Source: Thiothrix phosphatis
GTDB lineage: Bacteria > Pseudomonadota > Gammaproteobacteria > Thiotrichales > Thiotrichaceae
Assembly: GCF_035668035.1 (NCBI RefSeq)
Contig: NZ_JAYMYJ010000093.1
Coordinates: forward strand, 1-64,000
Direction of reading: 5' to 3'
Length of the DNA: 64,000 nt
Shown here: positions 9,003-17,963 of the stretch, piece after piece
Position numbering within the stretch: position 1 is the first letter of the stretch
Layout of the letters: every line of letters begins with the position of its first letter
Made by a program: the position numbers and the translations under genes
The notes under the pieces: model-generated
Told to the model about the DNA's origin: nothing
The model's input: the letters and a program-made list of their open reading frames with translations, nothing else
The model's database searches: none

Positions 9003-9542
9003 TCAGGCCAGTTCGCCAGCGGCGATGCGCTGCTTGGTGTAGTTGGTCAGGCCGCCCGCGTTGATGATCGGCCACAGCGGGCCAAAGTCGCCAAAGGTGT
9101 ATTGCTTGTCCCCGACCTGGAAGTAACGCCCTTCCACATTGACGGTCACTTCCTGGCCGACAATGCCTTCGTCATACGGGTGGTCGTAGATGATCGGCAG
9201 GATCACGCCGAGATTGACGCAGTTGCGGAAGAAAATGCGCGCAAAGCTGCGGGCGATCACCACTTTGGCACCTGCCAGCGCCAGCGCCATCGGCGCAGTC
9301 TCACGGCTGGAACCGCAGCCGAACTCTTCCCCGGCGAAAATCACCGTAAAGGGGGAGCGGCCAGTGGCCGGGTCGACGAATGGCGGGTTGGCCTCATAAT
9401 CGATCAGCGCAATACGGGCCAGCGCTTCATCATCGCCGAACGGTTCAAAACGCCCTGGCGACATCACATCCGTATCGACGAAATCACCGCAATAAAAAGC
9501 TTTTCCAGTAATTATGTTTTCCACACTAATGCCTCGTATCAA
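9003..9542 (-). CDS. Aconitase-superfamily dehydratase, small subunit (LeuD-like)
   Basis: 179 aa swivel domain with GRFEPFGDDEALARIAL, FGCGSSRETAPMAL (the substrate-binding loop) and ARSFARIFFRNCVNLG, all hallmarks of LeuD and homoaconitase small subunits. The ATG at 9542 is used here; a GTG six codons inside would also give a full domain. It is placed directly upstream of the large subunit with which it must form a heterodimer. Confidence 0.88.
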   Translation of the reverse strand: MIRGISVENIITGKAFYCGDFVDTDVMSPGRFEPFGDDEALARIALIDYEANPPFVDPATGRSPFTVIFAGEEFGCGSSRETAPMALALAGAKVVIARSFARIFFRNCVNLGVILPIIYDHPYDEGIVGQEVTVNVEGRYFQVGDKQYTFGDFGPLWPIINAGGLTNYTKQRIAAGELA

Positions 9543-9580
9543 ATCATTGCTTTCAATAAAATCCCTGCATCGGCGCGGCG

Positions 9581-10810
9581 TCAGGCGAGGCCACGGCCAG
9601 CAAAGTAACGGCGGATGTCATCGCCGTTCATCCAGGTGTTCTGCGACTTGGCGTATTCCAGCAGTTCGCTGGCCAGCTGGTCGGACGGGGGCAGGCCGAT
9701 CTGCTCCAGAATGTAATGCGCGTTGTATTTGCCGCTGGTGGGCGTGACCACCACATCCTGCACCCGGCCCAGTTCACGCGCCGCAATGCTGGAAAACACC
9801 GCATCCTCAAACTCAATGCCCAGTTTGCGCGCTTTCAGCACGGCGGCGGAATGCGTGCCTGCGCCGGTCGCAAACGCTTGTTTGCCCACCAGGGGCATGG
9901 ACGGCATGATGGCAATATCGGCGTATTCCGACCATTTTTCGCAGTAAGGCTGAATCGCCGCCAAGTTGTATTTCTCATTGCCTGCCTGATGCAGCAGCAT
10001 AATGACCTGCTCCAGCGGGGTGTTGCCTGCCCGTTCGCCAATGCCGAGGAAGGTGCCGCTGATGGTGTCCGCCCCGGCGGAGGCAGAGGCCAACGCATTG
10101 GCCACACTCAAGCCCTTGTCGTTATGGCCGTGCCAGACCAGCTCGACATCCTGGCCGGACTGTGCAATCCGCTCCATGTAGAACTCGGTGATCCTGGCGG
10201 CACCATCCGGGGTGCAGTCGCCGACCGTATCGCAAATGGCCAGATCCTTGACGCCTGCATCCAGCGCCAGTTTGATGGCACGGTCCAAATCCTGCGGCGG
10301 CGCACGGGTGCCGTCCTCCAGGGAAATGCCGAAGTCGGTGTTGTTGTCGTTCAGGAACTTGCCCACTTGCGGGATGCGCGCCAAATTGGCTTCGAAATCC
10401 CAACCTTCCACTTTGCGGCGCAGCGGGCTGGTGCCAATGAACATTTCCGCCCGCACCCGGTTGCGGGGACAGGCTTCGTTCAGGGCGACAATCGATTCCA
10501 GATCCTGAACCGCAAGGCGTGACAGGAACGTCGGCAACACATCATAGCCTTGTTGCTCCACATGCTTGAGCAGCACCAAGCATTCCTCATACTCCTGCGG
10601 GGAAACCGCCGGGTAGCCCAACACGATGCTGTAAGTGCCGGTCTTGATGCTCAGATCCAGCAGTTCCTTGCGCTCTGTCAGCGAGGGGCGGCGGATGAAG
10701 GCGGCCTGCATGCCGTCGCGGATGTCGTCATCAATCCGCACGGTTTTCAGGTGAGCCGGTGGCTGTGCATTCCAGCTATACAAATAATCGTTAAGGTTTT
10801 CTTGGCTCAT
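9581..10810 (-). CDS. Short isopropylmalate/homocitrate synthase-like DRE-TIM enzyme
   Basis: 409 aa. Condenses acetyl-CoA with a 2-oxoacid in the LeuA/homocitrate synthase family. Metal and catalytic motifs are DDDIRDGMQ (a variant of the usual RDGEQ, with Met in place of Glu), WHGHNDKGL (His-x-His metal ligands) and GIGERAGNTPLEQ. It ends shortly after the TIM barrel and accessory helices and lacks the C-terminal leucine-feedback domain of full-length LeuA, as expected for a dedicated pathway enzyme. The start overlaps the stop of the sulfotransferase upstream by 4 nt. The 2-oxoacid substrate is unknown. Confidence 0.85.
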   Translation of the reverse strand: MSQENLNDYLYSWNAQPPAHLKTVRIDDDIRDGMQAAFIRRPSLTERKELLDLSIKTGTYSIVLGYPAVSPQEYEECLVLLKHVEQQGYDVLPTFLSRLAVQDLESIVALNEACPRNRVRAEMFIGTSPLRRKVEGWDFEANLARIPQVGKFLNDNNTDFGISLEDGTRAPPQDLDRAIKLALDAGVKDLAICDTVGDCTPDGAARITEFYMERIAQSGQDVELVWHGHNDKGLSVANALASASAGADTISGTFLGIGERAGNTPLEQVIMLLHQAGNEKYNLAAIQPYCEKWSEYADIAIMPSMPLVGKQAFATGAGTHSAAVLKARKLGIEFEDAVFSSIAARELGRVQDVVVTPTSGKYNAHYILEQIGLPPSDQLASELLEYAKSQNTWMNGDDIRRYFAGRGLA

Positions 10811-11667
10811 GGGTTTGCTACCTCCTTGCTTGTTTGTGTGACCCAGTTGTCTCCGGCATAACCCAATTCCCGCAACAACTCACCAGCGATGTCATCAAAT
10901 TGCTGTTGCTGCGCGGCCGAGAGTTCCTCCTGCCAGTTGCCAGCTTTGCCCTTGCGGTAAAAGCCAGGGGGCATCTTGTATTCGGAAGAGGCGGATTTGC
11001 GCGAGCTTTGTAATTTTTCAAATGCCTGCTGTTCCAGAATGTCACCCACCTGGGCTTCGGTTATCGGCAGGTTGCAGAAATCGAACACTTTTTTCAGGGT
11101 GGCAACGCCATCTTCCAACAGGTCTTCGTAGCGTATTTCCAGGTATTGCCCGGCGAAACGGCTGGCGACCTGCGCTTGCCGCACTTTTTCATCCCAACGG
11201 GTAGCCGCTTTCTGCATGGTGTCGGTCTGGAACCAGAAATCCCGCGCCGCCGCCATCATCGAGGTCGCCACGTCGCGCCCGTCACGGATGATGTGGATAA
11301 AACGCGCATTGGGCAGCAGGGTCTGGATGGTTTCGACATGCTCCGAATAAGACGGGCGCTTGTCGAGCACATGGGTGGCTTCTGGCTTGGTGGCCAGCGC
11401 ACGTTCGTAGGTCTTGTAGATGAAATCCTGCAAGAAACCGTGAAACTCCTGCTCCGTCCAGAACAGGTTCAGGCCAGGGCGATGCGCGTTTTCCACCTCA
11501 TGCCGCCAAGTTTCCATCCACTGGCCGATGTAGCGGTCAAACAGGGTCAGCTCGACCGAGGTGCACACCTGCGGATGCTCGCCCAACATAATCTGCAACC
11601 AAGTGGTGCCACTGCGCGGCGCGCCGATAATGAACAAAAACTGCTTGTCTTGAATCGTACTGCTCAT
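10807..11667 (-). CDS. PAPS-dependent sulfotransferase (third of the cluster)
   Basis: 286 aa. The 5'-phosphosulfate loop FLFIIGAPRSGTTWLQIML begins at about residue 9 and the 3'-phosphate motif FIHIIRDGRDVATSMM lies near residue 125; both are classical. It is soluble, without a signal peptide. It lies between the ThDP enzyme and the chain-elongation synthase, overlapping the latter by ATGA, so sulfation is built into the pathway rather than appended at its end. It is a different subfamily from the sulfotransferase at 3.6-4.3 kb. The acceptor is unknown. Confidence 0.87.
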   Translation of the reverse strand: MSSTIQDKQFLFIIGAPRSGTTWLQIMLGEHPQVCTSVELTLFDRYIGQWMETWRHEVENAHRPGLNLFWTEQEFHGFLQDFIYKTYERALATKPEATHVLDKRPSYSEHVETIQTLLPNARFIHIIRDGRDVATSMMAAARDFWFQTDTMQKAATRWDEKVRQAQVASRFAGQYLEIRYEDLLEDGVATLKKVFDFCNLPITEAQVGDILEQQAFEKLQSSRKSASSEYKMPPGFYRKGKAGNWQEELSAAQQQQFDDIAGELLRELGYAGDNWVTQTSKEVANP

Positions 11668-11688
11668 CTGTGTCTTCCATTCGCCTGT

Positions 11689-13470
11689 TCAGGAAATGCC
11701 TTGTGGCAGCATTTCCGCCGCATCGATATAAACATTCACCAGGGTCGGGCCTTTGCGCGCGCACATCGCCCGCCAGTCCAGCGCGGCGAAATCCGCCGGT
11801 TCACGCACGGTGACGCCTTGCGCGCCCATCGCCTCCGCCAGTGCCGCGAAATCCACCGGCGGCACATCCAGCTTCACGGCGGCTTCACTGGTCTGGCTGT
11901 GACGGTTTTTCACCATCCCCAACGCCTGGTCATTCAGCACCACGAAAATCACCGGCAGTTCTTCGCTGACCGCCACGGTGAGTTCCTGCCCATACATCAG
12001 GAAGGCACCATCACCGATCACCGCCACCACCGGCGTGCCACGCGCGCCCATGGCAATGCCGACCGCCGTGCCGGGGCTGCTGCCCATCGACGACTGGCCA
12101 AACAGGATGCGGTAGTTTTCCGGATGCTGTTGGAACAGGTAATGCGCCGTCCATGGCAGGCTGTTGCCAATGTCGATCATGAAACGGGTTTCCGGCGGGC
12201 AATGCGTGGCCAGCTCGTGCATCAGCCGCTGCGGCTTGATGGGGCAACTGCCGTCCTGCATCAGCGCTTGTTTCTGCACCTTGATCTGGGCGGGGACGCC
12301 GCCCCGTTCGCGCGCCGCCAGCCGTTGCTCCAGCATTGGATTGGCCGGGACGCCAGCGGCCTGCAACCGCCCGATCAGCTCGCGGAACACGCGTTTGACC
12401 ACGCCCCGGACATGCAGGCGCGCCATCGGTGCCCGGGTGAAAAATGTCTCGGTGGGGTGGATATGGACCAGACGGTCGTTCAGCACACCCGCATCCCAGG
12501 CACCGGTCGCCGCCTGGGTCAGGCTGGTGCCGACCGCCAGCAGCAAATCCAACGGCTCATCCAGCACCTGGAAAGCGCTGGGGTGGCCCCACAATGGCCC
12601 GAAAATCCCCCGCGCCAATGGGTGGTAGGGGTCGACCCAGGCACGCCCACGCACGGTGGTCATGATGGGGGCATCCAACATTTCCGCCAGCGTCAGGATT
12701 TCCTCACTGGCTCCTGCGCATTCATGCCCGACCAGCAATGCCACCCGACCCTTATTGCCCACCACGGTCTCAATTTCTGCCCACAGTTTTTCCAACGCTG
12801 GGGCTTCCACGAAATCCGGCTGGCTACCCAGCAAGGCACCCAGGCCGGGGTAGGCAATGCTGTCCGACTGCGCCGGGGCTTCCAGAATATTCGGCGGGAT
12901 GGCCAGATGCGCCACGCCCCGCACCGGCCCCTGCAGGGCGGCAGTCATGGCGGCGGCGACCTTGCCTTCCAGTTGCAACGGCGTGGTGACGACGCTGTTG
13001 TAGGTGGTGCAATGCTGCAACATGCCAGTGGCATCGATAATGTCCGGGAAATAGGCTTCATACGGCGAGGATTCCTGGATGGCACCCAACCCGAAAGCGT
13101 GGGTGACCGCCTGCCCGCTCAACACCAGCACCGGCAGGTGCTCGGAATGGGCGGAGGCGATCCCTGTGATGGCATTGGTGATGCCCGGCCCAGCAGTGGC
13201 GCAGCAGACGCCCAGCTTGCCAGTTTCACGCGCATAACCGGCGGCCATGAAGGCGGCACCGCTTTCATGCCGGGTCAGCACCGCGCGCGGCCCGCCCCGT
13301 TTGGCGCTGCGTGCCAGCGCCTCATACAGGCCGATGACGTGTACGCCCGGAATGCCAAAAACGTATTCAACGCCCAGCAACTCCAGGTAATCGACCAACA
13401 GGTCGCTCAGGGTTCGGGAGTTCGTGCGCTTCTGCGCCGCTGCCGGTTGTGCAGGGATAGGGGTTGTCAT
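11689..13470 (-). CDS. Thiamine-diphosphate enzyme of the acetolactate synthase family
   Basis: 593 aa with all three ThDP-enzyme domains. The catalytic Glu69 is in TRHESGAAFMAAGYA and the ThDP/Mg2+ motif is GDGAFLMYGQELTVA. No regulatory subunit gene is near, so it is unlikely to be the house-keeping acetohydroxyacid synthase. Family members also decarboxylate or ligate 2-oxoacids, including AruI (2-ketoarginine decarboxylase). With a ureohydrolase next door an AruI-like role on a guanidino 2-oxoacid is conceivable; acyloin formation is equally possible. An N-terminal tail of about 18 Ala/Pro-rich residues precedes the fold. Confidence 0.85.
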   Translation of the reverse strand: MTTPIPAQPAAAQKRTNSRTLSDLLVDYLELLGVEYVFGIPGVHVIGLYEALARSAKRGGPRAVLTRHESGAAFMAAGYARETGKLGVCCATAGPGITNAITGIASAHSEHLPVLVLSGQAVTHAFGLGAIQESSPYEAYFPDIIDATGMLQHCTTYNSVVTTPLQLEGKVAAAMTAALQGPVRGVAHLAIPPNILEAPAQSDSIAYPGLGALLGSQPDFVEAPALEKLWAEIETVVGNKGRVALLVGHECAGASEEILTLAEMLDAPIMTTVRGRAWVDPYHPLARGIFGPLWGHPSAFQVLDEPLDLLLAVGTSLTQAATGAWDAGVLNDRLVHIHPTETFFTRAPMARLHVRGVVKRVFRELIGRLQAAGVPANPMLEQRLAARERGGVPAQIKVQKQALMQDGSCPIKPQRLMHELATHCPPETRFMIDIGNSLPWTAHYLFQQHPENYRILFGQSSMGSSPGTAVGIAMGARGTPVVAVIGDGAFLMYGQELTVAVSEELPVIFVVLNDQALGMVKNRHSQTSEAAVKLDVPPVDFAALAEAMGAQGVTVREPADFAALDWRAMCARKGPTLVNVYIDAAEMLPQGIS

Positions 13471-13541
13471 TGTCGCTCACAAATCCTGGTTAAAAACGGT
13501 TGTCCGCCAGTGCACCGCTGCTGCGGGCGTCCCGGCGCTAT

Positions 13542-14642
13542 TTATTCCTCGCCAGCTGCAATGGGGTGCAGGTAGCGTTTGCCCGGAATCTCCAGCCTGC
13601 GTTGCGCCATGCCACTGAGCGCCTCCAACACCGCCCGGCGGGCGTACATGGCCGTGGTGTAGCCGGGGTCCAGATGCGGGGCGACTTCCACGATGTCCAT
13701 GCCCACCACCTGGGTTTCATGGCAAATGCGGCGGATGGCAGGCAGCAGTTCGCGCGGGGTCAGGCCACCCGCTTCCGGTGTGCCGGTGCCGGGCGCAAAC
13801 GCCGGGTCCAGCACGTCAATGTCAATCGACAGGTAAATGTATTCCGGGCCGTCCAACGCTTCCTCGATGGCTTTTTCCAGCACCGCCGCAAAGCCAATGC
13901 GGTCGATTTCCGCCATGTAGTGCGTGCGCATGCCGCGTTCGCGCATCCATGCCATCAGCTGTTCATCCGGCTGGGCGAAACTGTGCAAGCCGACCTGCAC
14001 GAAGTTCTTGCCGGGAATATGCTCATCCTCAATCAAACGGGCGACCGGCGTGCCATGCGACGCCAGATGCCCGAGAAAGCTGCTGGAACAATCCGCATGG
14101 GTGTCGAAATGCACCACCCCGACCTTGCCGGGGCCGTACACGTCGGCAATCGCAGCCGCGTTCGGCCACAGGATGGAATGGTCGCCGCCAAGGATGATCG
14201 GCACCGCGCCGATTTCGGCCACTTCCCGCACCATCGCGCGGATCGGTTCCATCGAGTTGTCGATGCTGAACGGGTCTACCGGCGCATCACCGTAATCCAC
14301 CACTTTCAGGGTGGCGAAGGGGCGCACCCGGGTGTCCGGGTTGATCATGGCGCGCGGGTTGTGCCACAGGGTGCGTTCATCACAACGGATGTAACGCGGG
14401 CCGAACGCAGCACCTCGCTGCCCGGAGGAGCTGTCCACCGGCGCGCCGAGGATGGCGACATCCACCTGCCCGGCTTTCAGGTCTTCCTGGTTCATGCACA
14501 ACGGCACGCCCATGAAGGTCGGGATGCCCGCATAATGCGGCAGGGCGCGGAAGCGTTGCAGGTCGATCGGCCCCGGCTCCCGGGCGGGATTGCGCTGGGG
14601 AGGGCGCTCCTGTTTCCAATCGCCGCCGAGGTCGTTGCTCAT
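13542..14642 (-). CDS. Ureohydrolase (agmatinase/guanidinobutyrase/formiminoglutamase family)
   Basis: 366 aa, somewhat longer than the usual 300-320 because of an N-terminal extension of about 45 residues. The binuclear Mn site is complete: GGDHSILWP, HFDTHADCSS and SIDIDVLDPAFAPGTG. It hydrolyses a guanidino or similar C-N bond to give urea plus an amine. The start overlaps the reductase-methyltransferase stop (ATGA). Within this cluster it implies that a guanidino compound such as arginine, agmatine or guanidinobutyrate supplies part of the product. Confidence 0.87.
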   Translation of the reverse strand: MSNDLGGDWKQERPPQRNPAREPGPIDLQRFRALPHYAGIPTFMGVPLCMNQEDLKAGQVDVAILGAPVDSSSGQRGAAFGPRYIRCDERTLWHNPRAMINPDTRVRPFATLKVVDYGDAPVDPFSIDNSMEPIRAMVREVAEIGAVPIILGGDHSILWPNAAAIADVYGPGKVGVVHFDTHADCSSSFLGHLASHGTPVARLIEDEHIPGKNFVQVGLHSFAQPDEQLMAWMRERGMRTHYMAEIDRIGFAAVLEKAIEEALDGPEYIYLSIDIDVLDPAFAPGTGTPEAGGLTPRELLPAIRRICHETQVVGMDIVEVAPHLDPGYTTAMYARRAVLEALSGMAQRRLEIPGKRYLHPIAAGEE

Positions 14643-16549
14643 GCGCCATCCCCCGCATCAGCCACCAACGCCGCACGTTTCAGCAGTTGATAGATTTCCA
14701 GTGAATAGTTGTTGGCGTTGGGGAAGCGCTTGTTGGTCAGCAGTTGCAGGCTCCAGCCATACTGGTCAGCAAAGCGGTGCAGGATGCCAACATCGCCGAC
14801 CGAACTGGAAAAGCCGATCAGCAAACGGCCACCGGGCTTCACATAACGGCCACCGTCACGGAAGTAGGTTTCGATCGCGCCATAGCCCGGATCGTGCATG
14901 GCGAGGATTTCCAGGCTGCGGTCGTCTTCCGATGCCTTGTCGATCACTGCGACATAGGGCAGGTTGGCAAACACCAAGTCAAACTGTTCCTCATCCGGCA
15001 GCGCGGCGAACATGTCGCCCGCATACGCCTGCACCTTGTCCGCCACGCCGTGCAAGCGGGCGTTTTCCAGCGTGTTGTCAATGGCATGGGGGTTGATGTC
15101 AGCGGCCACCACCCGGCTGGCACCTTTCATGGCGGCGATCACCGACAGCAGGCCAGCGCCGCAGCACATTTCCAGAAACGTTTCGCCCGCCCGGATGGGG
15201 ATCTGGCGGATGTAGAAAAAAGTGTCCTTGAACAAGGTCGGCGAGAACACGGTCGGGTAGGCGACGAATTCCATCTCCTGCCAAGTGAAGGGCTGTTTTT
15301 CCTTGAAGGTGCGGCTTTCCGCCAGCAGCCGGTTGGTGAACGCCACAAACTGGCTGCGGTCAGGGCGCGGCACCAGCCCCGCCTGCTGGAAATGCCTGAA
15401 ATAGGCACCGACCAGATTCATATCGACTGGCGGCGCGCTTAGGCCCGTACCTTGCAAACCGGCGCGGGCGTTGGCATCGTCAAACGCCGGTTTCTTGCTG
15501 AAGATATTGTTGGGCATGCGCTCAATCATCTTCAGGTACTTGTACAGGCTGTTGTCCGGTTCCTGTTTGGCGCGTTTGCCCACTTCCTCAAACCAGTCCG
15601 CCACGGACACCTGCGCCAGCGGATAACCGAGCGAAGCAATCTTTTCAAACAGGCTGACCCAAGATTCCGCTTGCGGGTTGGTCAGGTGAAAGGTTTTGCC
15701 AAACGAATCCGCTTGCTGGGAAAGCGCCACCAACGCAGGGCAGGCGTAATCCACCGGCACGAAGTTGATTTCACCCTCCACCGCCGGGTATTGGTTCATT
15801 TTGACGACGCCTTCGAAAATCAGGTAGAGAAAGTCGTCAAAATTGCCAATCACGCCATCACGGCTATGCCCCATCACCCGCACCGGGCGGTAAATGCTGG
15901 CGGGCAGGCCACGGGCGATCGCCTGGTGCACCAGTTGCTCCGCCACCCACTTGCTCTGGGTATAGCCGTTGCGCTGCAACGCCGGGTCGACCGCATCCGT
16001 TTCCAACACCCGCTCAGTCGGCTGGTTAAAAACGATGCCCATGGTCGAGACGTAATGCAACGGCTTGGTGCGCTCCAGCCCGGCCAACCGCAGCACTTCC
16101 TGCGTGCCCTGCACATTGGCGGCCCTGGCCTGCGCATAAGGCGTGACGATATTGACGGCGGCGCCATTGTGGTAAATCGCCTCCACCGCCGCACCCAAAC
16201 TGGCGAAAGCAGCCGCGCCCAGCCCCAAGCGCGGCTGCGCCAGATCGCCGCATACCGCGACAATCCGTTCTCGCCATTCCGGTTTCCACAAGCCGTAAAA
16301 TTGCAGATGCTCCTGCAAACGCTGCGCCGCTGCGGCAGCGTCCGCCGCCCGCACCAGGCAATGCACCGTCGCTTGGGTGGTGTCCAGCAATTCCGCCAAC
16401 AGATAGCCGCCAAGAAAGCCGGTGGCGCCGGTCAGCAGGATGGCGCTGGGTGCCGTGGGGCATTCAACCAACGGCGCATCAAAGCGGATGGCGGGGTCTA
16501 ACGCCGCGTCCGCCTGCATGGCCTGCAATGTGTTGGCTTGGGAAGTCAT
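14639..16549 (-). CDS. Thioester reductase fused to a class I SAM methyltransferase
   Basis: 636 aa in two parts. Residues about 35-390 are a thioester-reductase/male-sterility-type NAD(P) domain: GATGFLG at 41-47 and the catalytic pair Tyr196/Lys200 in GYTQSKW. Such domains release a carrier-bound acyl chain as an aldehyde or alcohol. Residues about 430-600 are a SAM methyltransferase with EMCCGAGLLS near 460 and NLPY at 529-532. An N-(P/L)-P-Y tetrad is typical of enzymes that methylate planar nitrogens (HemK/PrmC-like). There is no adenylation or carrier domain in this chain; these are supplied by the separate ACP and AMP ligase. Single-step reduction plus N-methylation is inferred. Confidence 0.82.
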   Translation of the reverse strand: MTSQANTLQAMQADAALDPAIRFDAPLVECPTAPSAILLTGATGFLGGYLLAELLDTTQATVHCLVRAADAAAAAQRLQEHLQFYGLWKPEWRERIVAVCGDLAQPRLGLGAAAFASLGAAVEAIYHNGAAVNIVTPYAQARAANVQGTQEVLRLAGLERTKPLHYVSTMGIVFNQPTERVLETDAVDPALQRNGYTQSKWVAEQLVHQAIARGLPASIYRPVRVMGHSRDGVIGNFDDFLYLIFEGVVKMNQYPAVEGEINFVPVDYACPALVALSQQADSFGKTFHLTNPQAESWVSLFEKIASLGYPLAQVSVADWFEEVGKRAKQEPDNSLYKYLKMIERMPNNIFSKKPAFDDANARAGLQGTGLSAPPVDMNLVGAYFRHFQQAGLVPRPDRSQFVAFTNRLLAESRTFKEKQPFTWQEMEFVAYPTVFSPTLFKDTFFYIRQIPIRAGETFLEMCCGAGLLSVIAAMKGASRVVAADINPHAIDNTLENARLHGVADKVQAYAGDMFAALPDEEQFDLVFANLPYVAVIDKASEDDRSLEILAMHDPGYGAIETYFRDGGRYVKPGGRLLIGFSSSVGDVGILHRFADQYGWSLQLLTNKRFPNANNYSLEIYQLLKRAALVADAGDGA

Positions 16550-16561
16550 GTTCGGCGCTCC

Positions 16562-17854
16562 TTAGTGGTACATCCGCATCAGGGATTGCGCGATGCGCTT
16601 GCCGGAATAGTCGCCATGCAGGACACCCTTGGGCGTCAGGCGGATTTCTTCCTCGCTGACATCGATGTAGCCTTCGTTGCGCAGTTCGCCGATGGCATCC
16701 GCGCACAGCTTTTCCAAACGGAAGCCGTACTTGGCCTGGAAGTTGTCCAGGTTCAGGCTGACCAGTTTCATGGTCAGCACCACGTCACGGGTCATATTGT
16801 CCTGGCTGGTGAGGAAGTGGCCGCGCTGCACCGGAATCTGGCCTTCGTCGATAAACTGGAGGTAGCGCTCTTCCTCATTGCTGTTTTGGAACACCCAGTC
16901 GCCCAAGCGCCCAAACGCAGACACGCCAAAGGCATAGCAGTCGTCGCCCCGGAAAATGCTGGGGGAATGCTTGTGCACGTTCTCGCCATTTTTGGTGAAG
17001 GTGTAGAACGACCACGGCTGGTAACCGGCTTCCATCAGGCGGTCTTGCGCATGCTGCATGTAGACCAGTTCCTCTTCATCCGTAGGCAGGACAATGGCCT
17101 GGTCGCGCAATTGCTTGTAATAGGTGGAGTTGGTGTACAGCTCGGTCTTGTAGACCGTGATGCTTTCCACGCCAGTGGACAGCGCCCGGCCAACGGAATG
17201 CCGCCAAGTGTCCATGGTTTCACCGGCCAGGCCGCTCATCAGGTCGATATTGATGACCGCACCCGTCTGTTTGGCGATCTCAATGGCTTTCAGCGCCTTT
17301 TTCTCGCTATCGGAACGGTTGGAACCCTTGATGATGCCATCATCGAAAGACTGCACGCCCATGCTGATGCGGTTGACATTCAGGCTTTTCAGCAACTCGG
17401 CCTTGCCCGGCGTCAGGGTGATGGGTTCGGCTTCCAGGGTGAATTCTGGCTGATGCCCCAGCTTGAACGTGTCTTGCAACGTTTGCGCCACGCGCTCCAA
17501 CAGGGCTTCCGGCAATAAACTGGGTGTGCCACCACCAAAATAGATGGAGTTAATTGGCCGATTGCCTAACTGATAATGGTCGGCGGCCAATTTAATTTCC
17601 TGGCACAGCGCATTGACATAACGCTCCATACGGGCATTTTTGTCCGTACCACGCAAATTCGTGGTTTTGTAATAACAGTAACTGCAACGTTGCACACAGA
17701 AAGGCGTATGCAGGTATAAGTTCAGGGGTTTTCCCTCTGTACCCATTTGCCCGCTTTCCATACGCCGCCATTGCATGAAGTTGGGGTAATTGGTGACGAA
17801 GCCGGTTCTATTGGGATCCCAATAGTCATGTTCCTTGCGGGTATTAATGGTCAT
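16562..17854 (-). CDS. HemN/HemW-like radical SAM enzyme
   Basis: 430 aa. The cluster motif C53-x3-C57-x2-C60 sits in PFCVQRCSYCYYK, followed by FGGGTPSLLP (SAM Gly motif) and ISMGVQSFDDG, all as in HemN/HemW. In natural-product clusters HemN-like proteins act as C-methylases or cyclopropanases, often on carrier-bound substrates. Here the gene lies between the carrier protein and the thioester reductase, which fits modification of a tethered chain. It could instead be an accidental HemW (haem chaperone) copy, but the tight operon argues against this. Confidence 0.82.
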   Translation of the reverse strand: MTINTRKEHDYWDPNRTGFVTNYPNFMQWRRMESGQMGTEGKPLNLYLHTPFCVQRCSYCYYKTTNLRGTDKNARMERYVNALCQEIKLAADHYQLGNRPINSIYFGGGTPSLLPEALLERVAQTLQDTFKLGHQPEFTLEAEPITLTPGKAELLKSLNVNRISMGVQSFDDGIIKGSNRSDSEKKALKAIEIAKQTGAVINIDLMSGLAGETMDTWRHSVGRALSTGVESITVYKTELYTNSTYYKQLRDQAIVLPTDEEELVYMQHAQDRLMEAGYQPWSFYTFTKNGENVHKHSPSIFRGDDCYAFGVSAFGRLGDWVFQNSNEEERYLQFIDEGQIPVQRGHFLTSQDNMTRDVVLTMKLVSLNLDNFQAKYGFRLEKLCADAIGELRNEGYIDVSEEEIRLTPKGVLHGDYSGKRIAQSLMRMYH

Positions 17855-17963
17855 AAACCCTACCTTGATAATGTGTAAGATTGAATCCAGTCAAAACTGA
17901 AAATCACGAGCCTGGGCGCGGCAGGAAACTAGTACACTCAAATCCCGCCAAAGGTATTATGGA

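Noticed and set aside
6624..10810. House-keeping leucine biosynthesis operon
   Set aside because: Possible from the families alone, but the embedded sulfotransferase and cluster genes, the short synthase without regulatory domain and the altered motifs argue for a special pathway. Not fully excluded.
16562..17854. Oxygen-independent coproporphyrinogen oxidase (HemN) of haem synthesis
   Set aside because: Family motifs fit, but the gene is locked between a carrier protein and a thioester reductase in a biosynthetic operon, where HemN-like tailoring enzymes are known.
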